Assembly (NCBI GenBank): GCA_036156195.1 | Contig: JAYZUZ010000006.1 | Span: forward strand, 89,585-153,584 | Source: Abyssibacter sp036156195 | Lineage (GTDB): Bacteria > Pseudomonadota > Gammaproteobacteria > Nevskiales > OUC007 | Length of the DNA: 64,000 nt | Direction: 5' to 3' | Shown here: positions 61,000 through 64,000 of the stretch, one piece after another | How the letters are laid out: every line of letters begins with the position of its first letter | How positions within the stretch are numbered: the first letter of the stretch is position 1 | The notes under the pieces: model-generated | Database searches by the model: none | Seen by the model: the letters and a program-made list of their open reading frames with translations, nothing else | Told to the model about the DNA's origin: nothing | Made by a program: the position numbers and the translations under genes

Positions 61000-61362
61000 T
61001 TAGCTCAGTTTGCGGACGCGTTCGGCGGGGCTGACGACATCGGTCAGGCGCACGCCGAACTTTTCGTTGACGACCACCACTTCGCCGTGGGCGACCAACG
61101 TGCCGTTGACGAAGATATCCAGTGGTTCCCCGGCCAGCCGATCCAGTTCCACGACCGAGCCCTGATTCAATTGCAGCAGGCTGCGGATGGGCATGCGGGT
61201 GCGGCCGACTTCCATCGACAGCGTCACCGTCACGTCGAGAATGCAATCGAGATTGAGCTCGGATTCGTTGCCCGGAGCGGCATCGTCCTGCAGCTCGCGA
61301 ACGGGGGCGGTTTCCGGCCCGGCCTGGGTGGGGTCGTTGGCAGGGGTTTGTTCTGTCGTCAT
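61000..61362 (-). CDS. fliN: Flagellar motor switch protein FliN
   Basis: FliN forms the C-ring base with FliM and FliG. The 120-residue protein has a variable acidic N-terminus and the SpoA domain with LDVTVTLSMEVGRTRMPIR, GSVVELDRLAGEPLDIFVNG and GEVVVVNEKFGVRLTDVVSP. The start MTTEQTPAND is chosen because the upstream open frame runs into fliM. Confidence 0.96.
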   Translation of the reverse strand: MTTEQTPANDPTQAGPETAPVRELQDDAAPGNESELNLDCILDVTVTLSMEVGRTRMPIRSLLQLNQGSVVELDRLAGEPLDIFVNGTLVAHGEVVVVNEKFGVRLTDVVSPAERVRKLS

Positions 61363-61372
61363 GGGTTCAACC

Positions 61373-62353
61373 TCAATGGACCTGGATCTCGTCGCGCACG
61401 GCGCGTACGAGCTTGAGTGCTTGGTTACCGCCGGCCACGCCGAATTCGCAGTCGTACAGCGGGACGCCTTCGGCGGAAAAATCGACCGTGTCGGGCATGT
61501 CAATCGGAATCACGTCGCCCACCTTCATCTTGAGCAGGCGGGACAGGCTCATGCGGACCTCGCAAAGCGTGCTGCTAATGTCCACCTCGGCGCCCAGCAG
61601 CTGTTGCTTGAGCGTGGCGGTCCAGCGTTCATCACGGTCACCGCGGTCACTCTGGATACCGGTGTCGAGCAAATCGCGAATCGGCTCGACCATGGAGTAC
61701 GGCAGCGTGAGATGGGCTTCGCCGCCATGGCCATCGATGTCGATCTCGAACCGGCACACCACCACGATTTCGCTAGGGCTTACGATGTTGGCAAAGGCCG
61801 GGTTCACCTCCGACTGCATGTACTCGAAATCCAGCGGCAACACTGGCGCCCAGGCCTGGGTCCAGTCCTCGAAGGCATGGTTGAGCAGGATCTGGATCAC
61901 CCGCATTTCCGTAGATGTGAACTCGCGGCCCTCGATCTTGGTGTGAAAGCGGCCGTCGCCCCCGAAGAAGTTGTCCACCACCGCGAACACCAGCTTGGGT
62001 TCGAAGATCATCAGGCCGGTGCCACGCAGCGGCTTGACCTTGATCATGTTCAGATTGGTGGGCACGTAGAGCTGATGCAGATACTCCGAAAACTTGACCG
62101 TCTGCACGCTGCGTACGGTGATGTCCGGTGAGCGGCGCAGCATGTTGAACAGGCTGATGCGGAAATAGCGGGCAAAACGCTCGTTGACCATCTCCAGCGT
62201 GGGCATCCGCCCCCGGACGATCCGGTCCTGCATGGCTAGGTCGTACGTCCGGGCGCCGTCCGCACCCACCTCATCGGTGCCGGTCTCGACGTCGCCGTCC
62301 TCGACGCCATGCAGCAGGGCGTCGATCTCGTCTTGTGAGAGAACGTCGCTCAT
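61373..62353 (-). CDS. fliM: Flagellar motor switch protein FliM
   Basis: FliM binds CheY-P and sits between FliG and FliN. The 326-residue protein begins with the CheY-binding peptide MSDVLSQDEIDALLHG, has the middle CheC-like domain (RRSPDITVRSVQTVKFSEYL, NFFGGDGRF) and the C-terminal SpoA domain. The peptide is closely similar to the duplicated motif in the F6-like CheA linker. Confidence 0.97.
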   Translation of the reverse strand: MSDVLSQDEIDALLHGVEDGDVETGTDEVGADGARTYDLAMQDRIVRGRMPTLEMVNERFARYFRISLFNMLRRSPDITVRSVQTVKFSEYLHQLYVPTNLNMIKVKPLRGTGLMIFEPKLVFAVVDNFFGGDGRFHTKIEGREFTSTEMRVIQILLNHAFEDWTQAWAPVLPLDFEYMQSEVNPAFANIVSPSEIVVVCRFEIDIDGHGGEAHLTLPYSMVEPIRDLLDTGIQSDRGDRDERWTATLKQQLLGAEVDISSTLCEVRMSLSRLLKMKVGDVIPIDMPDTVDFSAEGVPLYDCEFGVAGGNQALKLVRAVRDEIQVH

Positions 62354-62880
62354 TGCATGACAAAGCTGGTGAAGTACACGGCTTCCACGCCGCTGGGCTC
62401 ACCTTCGGCTTCCAGCACGCGGACGATTTCGTTCAGCGCCGCCGTCTGCAGGTTAAGCCGCCCCTCGCGGGTTTCCAGCTCGTTGTAATCCTGACTGCCG
62501 AACAGGAGCAGCAGATCATTGCGAATGACAGGCTCGTGCTGCGTCAGCGCGGCGGGCACAGCCTCGTCCCGCGTCATCACCTGCAGTTCGACCTGCAGGA
62601 ATCGCATGTTGTCGCCATCCGACAGGTTGACGACAAAAGCAGGGTCGAACGCGTGGTAGATCGCCGGGCCCTTGACAGTCTCTTCTGCGGCTTCGGACTC
62701 GGCGCCCTCTTCCGACTCATCGCCTCCAGACAGGAAGAACCAGGCTGCGCCACCACCGGCGACCAACAGCACAACAACGGCCACCAGAATGATGATCAGC
62801 ATCTTGCCGGCCTGATGGCCCAGACCCTGGAGTCCGTGACTAGGCGGCAGCGAGGAAGAAGACAACGTGGCAGGAGACAT
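62350..62880 (-). CDS. fliL: Flagellar basal-body protein FliL
   Basis: FliL surrounds and stabilises the stators. The 176-residue protein has one N-terminal membrane helix (MLIIILVAVVVLLVAGGGAAWFF), an acidic linker (GGDESEEGAESEAAEE) and the periplasmic FliL domain (FVVNLSDGDNMRFLQVELQVM). The ATG is chosen over a TTG two codons earlier. A perfect sigma-54 promoter lies about 40 bases upstream. Confidence 0.95.
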   Translation of the reverse strand: MSPATLSSSSLPPSHGLQGLGHQAGKMLIIILVAVVVLLVAGGGAAWFFLSGGDESEEGAESEAAEETVKGPAIYHAFDPAFVVNLSDGDNMRFLQVELQVMTRDEAVPAALTQHEPVIRNDLLLLFGSQDYNELETREGRLNLQTAALNEIVRVLEAEGEPSGVEAVYFTSFVMQ

Positions 62881-62918
62881 CTGCAAAACCTGGTTGGATG
62901 GATGAACAACCCGGTTCG

Positions 62919-62934
62919 AGCAAGCGATGTGCCA
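62919..62934 (-). promoter_or_regulatory. Sigma-54 promoter of the fliL operon
   Basis: The minus strand reads TGGCACATCGCTTGCT, a perfect match to the RpoN consensus TGGCAC-N5-TTGC(A/T) with GG-N10-GC spacing. It gives a leader of about 28 bases to fliL. The fliL-fliR genes are RpoN/FleQ-dependent in Pseudomonas and Vibrio. Confidence 0.88.
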
Positions 62935-63029
62935 CGGACCGGCCGGGTAATCCGCTGGTACAGATGCCTCTCAAGCGCTTGTTTTTACGAGATTTAACCG
63001 GGTGCCGCCGAGGCGGCGTCAGGGCATTG

Positions 63030-63051
63030 ACGGGCCGTTTTCAGGCCCTGT
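63030..63051 (-). terminator. Hairpin between fliK and fliL
   Basis: An imperfect 7-8 bp stem (ACGGGCC / GGCCCTGT) with a 7-base loop lies just after the fliK stop on the minus strand. A second GCCGCC/GGCGGC hairpin follows at about 63,004-63,017. Neither has a good U-tract, but the region separates fliK from the fliL promoter. Confidence 0.4.
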
Positions 63052-63066
63052 GACAAGAACCCGTCA

Positions 63067-64000
63067 TCAGGCCCAGGTATCGAGCCCCTCGGCCTGCCCG
63101 GAGCCTGCAGTTGCGCGGCCGGCATGGGTGGGCCGTGTCGGCTTTTCGTCACCAGCCAGTGAGGATGCGCGATGTGCGCCCTGGGCAGGGTTGTGATCGG
63201 GGTCGGACTGCGGCTGATCGCCAAAGTCCTGACGGACATCCACATCCACATCCGAGAAGCCAGCGGCGTCCAGCGCGGCCTGCAATCGGGACGAGGACTG
63301 CTGCAACCATTCCACAGCCTCGGGCTGCCGGGCAGCCACCACAACGCGAACCTGATGCTCTGCCGTTTCCACGGCAACCTGCAGCTCACCCAGGGATTCC
63401 GGGTGCAGCCGCACCGTTGCTTTCTGTACACCATCGCGCAACTGGAGCTGCAGCTGCATGGCCAGCTGCTCGGCATTGGCGACCGGGACCGGCGCGGCTG
63501 CAACTGCCGCAGTGGCGACCGCCCCCGCCAGTGTCGGCTGCACCGGCGCCTGCACACTCAGCGTCGACCACAGCCCTTCGCCGGCCGTGTCACGCGGGGC
63601 CGCAGGCTGCAATGTGGGAGTGACCGCGCCATGGCCGGCCACCCGCTGAACCTGGTGCAGGGCCGCGGTCTGCACCGCGCGGGTCGAATCCGCTGGTGAC
63701 AGCGCCACGGTGAAGGACTCGCCCGCCCCTGTTACAGCCCCCGGTTGCTGACCCGCGCCCAGGGCCTGCGTGGGCACGGAGGGTGTCGGCACCTGCCCGG
63801 CTTGAACCTGCGCCGTCTGAACCTGCGCCGTCTGAACCTGCGCCGTCTGAACCTGCGCCGTCTGAACCTGTGCCGTCTGAACCTGTGCCGTCTGAACCTG
63901 TGCCGTCTGAACCTGTGCCGGCTGAACCTGTGCCGGCTGAACCTGTGCCGGCTGAACCTGTGCCGGCTGAACCTGTGCCGGCTGAACCTGTGCCGGCTGA
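63067..64000 (-). CDS. fliK: Flagellar hook-length control protein FliK, 5' end beyond the window
   Basis: FliK is the secreted ruler that measures hook length and triggers the FlhB switch. The frame is open from the stop at 63067 to the right edge (about 310 codons), so the gene starts outside the window; a GTG at 63792 is internal. The C-terminal domain carries the conserved LQLQLRDGVQKATVRLHPES, LGELQVAVE and VVVAARQPEAVEWLQ. The visible N-terminal part is a Gln/Pro/Val pentapeptide repeat tract encoded by 15-bp tandem repeats. Position upstream of fliL supports the call. Confidence 0.9.
   Translation of the reverse strand, partial: QPAQVQPAQVQPAQVQPAQVQPAQVQPAQVQTAQVQTAQVQTAQVQTAQVQTAQVQTAQVQTAQVQAGQVPTPSVPTQALGAGQQPGAVTGAGESFTVALSPADSTRAVQTAALHQVQRVAGHGAVTPTLQPAAPRDTAGEGLWSTLSVQAPVQPTLAGAVATAAVAAAPVPVANAEQLAMQLQLQLRDGVQKATVRLHPESLGELQVAVETAEHQVRVVVAARQPEAVEWLQQSSSRLQAALDAAGFSDVDVDVRQDFGDQPQSDPDHNPAQGAHRASSLAGDEKPTRPTHAGRATAGSGQAEGLDTWA
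63805..63999 (-). repeat. 15-bp tandem repeat (13 copies) within fliK
   Basis: Thirteen uninterrupted 15-base units encode QPAQV or QTAQV on the minus strand, and the array continues past the window edge. Three unit types occur in blocks: CAGCCGGCACAGGTT (six copies, nearest the edge), CAGACGGCACAGGTT (three), CAGACGGCGCAGGTT (four). A degenerate unit (QAGQV) lies at the inner end. Being a multiple of three, copy-number change would not break the frame. Confidence 0.95.

Noticed and set aside
63805..64000. Tandem repeats considered as a CRISPR array
   Set aside because: Units are 15 bases, directly adjacent with no spacers, and keep the fliK reading frame.

Overview
The window is a high-GC gammaproteobacterial chromosome segment. 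Its gene content and order resemble the Nevskiales/Salinisphaerales/Xanthomonadales side of the class: an hrcA-grpE-dnaK-dnaJ heat-shock block, a Pseudomonas-type tmRNA tag (ANDDNYALAA), MotC/MotD stators and a FleQ/FliA-style polar flagellar locus. The assignment is inferred from families and gene order, not from a search.

Bases 1-18,500 are housekeeping. On the minus strand lie dnaJ (cut by the window edge), dnaK, grpE and hrcA, with a sigma-32 promoter before dnaK. Then come nadK-recN, fur, bamE, rnfH, an NSS-family transporter (where ratA is usually found), smpB and ssrA, a Bcr/CflA-type exporter, mnmC, aidB and a membrane-anchored Ser/Thr kinase with a helical repeat tail.

Bases 18,500-29,700 are signalling genes: a MAPEG protein; a small exported protein behind two tandem LexA-type boxes; a hybrid kinase-CheR-CheB-diguanylate cyclase module; small membrane proteins; an orphan histidine-kinase dimerisation domain; and a receptor without a sensor domain behind a FliA promoter.

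Bases 29,700-51,700 hold one nearly continuous minus-strand chemotaxis and flagellar locus: flhB-flhA-flhF-flhG-fliA-cheY-cheZ-cheA, an inverted acetyltransferase gene in the usual place of cheB, then motC-motD-cheW-DUF2802-STAS-cheY-cheA-cheW-receptor-small ORF-cheR-cheD-cheB. The second half has the gene order of an F7 (Pseudomonas Che2-like) cluster joined to an F6 (Che1-like) cluster. FlhB/FlhA and the FliK-FliR genes (58,725 to the right edge) would normally be contiguous. Here about 7 kb separates fliR from flhB.

That 7-kb insert contains the most notable structure. Bases ~52,000-54,450 are a decayed integron cassette array without a visible integrase: one canonical 60-bp attC site, a short attC-like site, several half sites, two intact cassettes with complementary boundary heptamers, and a 3' remnant of an IS110-family transposase lying against a broken attC. 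The rest of the insert (54,800-58,700) is plus-strand: small membrane proteins, a YpeA-like acetyltransferase, a cold-shock/DUF1294 protein, a methionine aminopeptidase and a VOC protein.

The right edge cuts fliK inside a 13-copy 15-bp in-frame tandem repeat. Recognisable control sites are sigma-32 (dnaK), sigma-54 (fliL, probably flhB), sigma-28 (motC operon and the 28.4-kb receptor) and LexA (19.05-kb gene).
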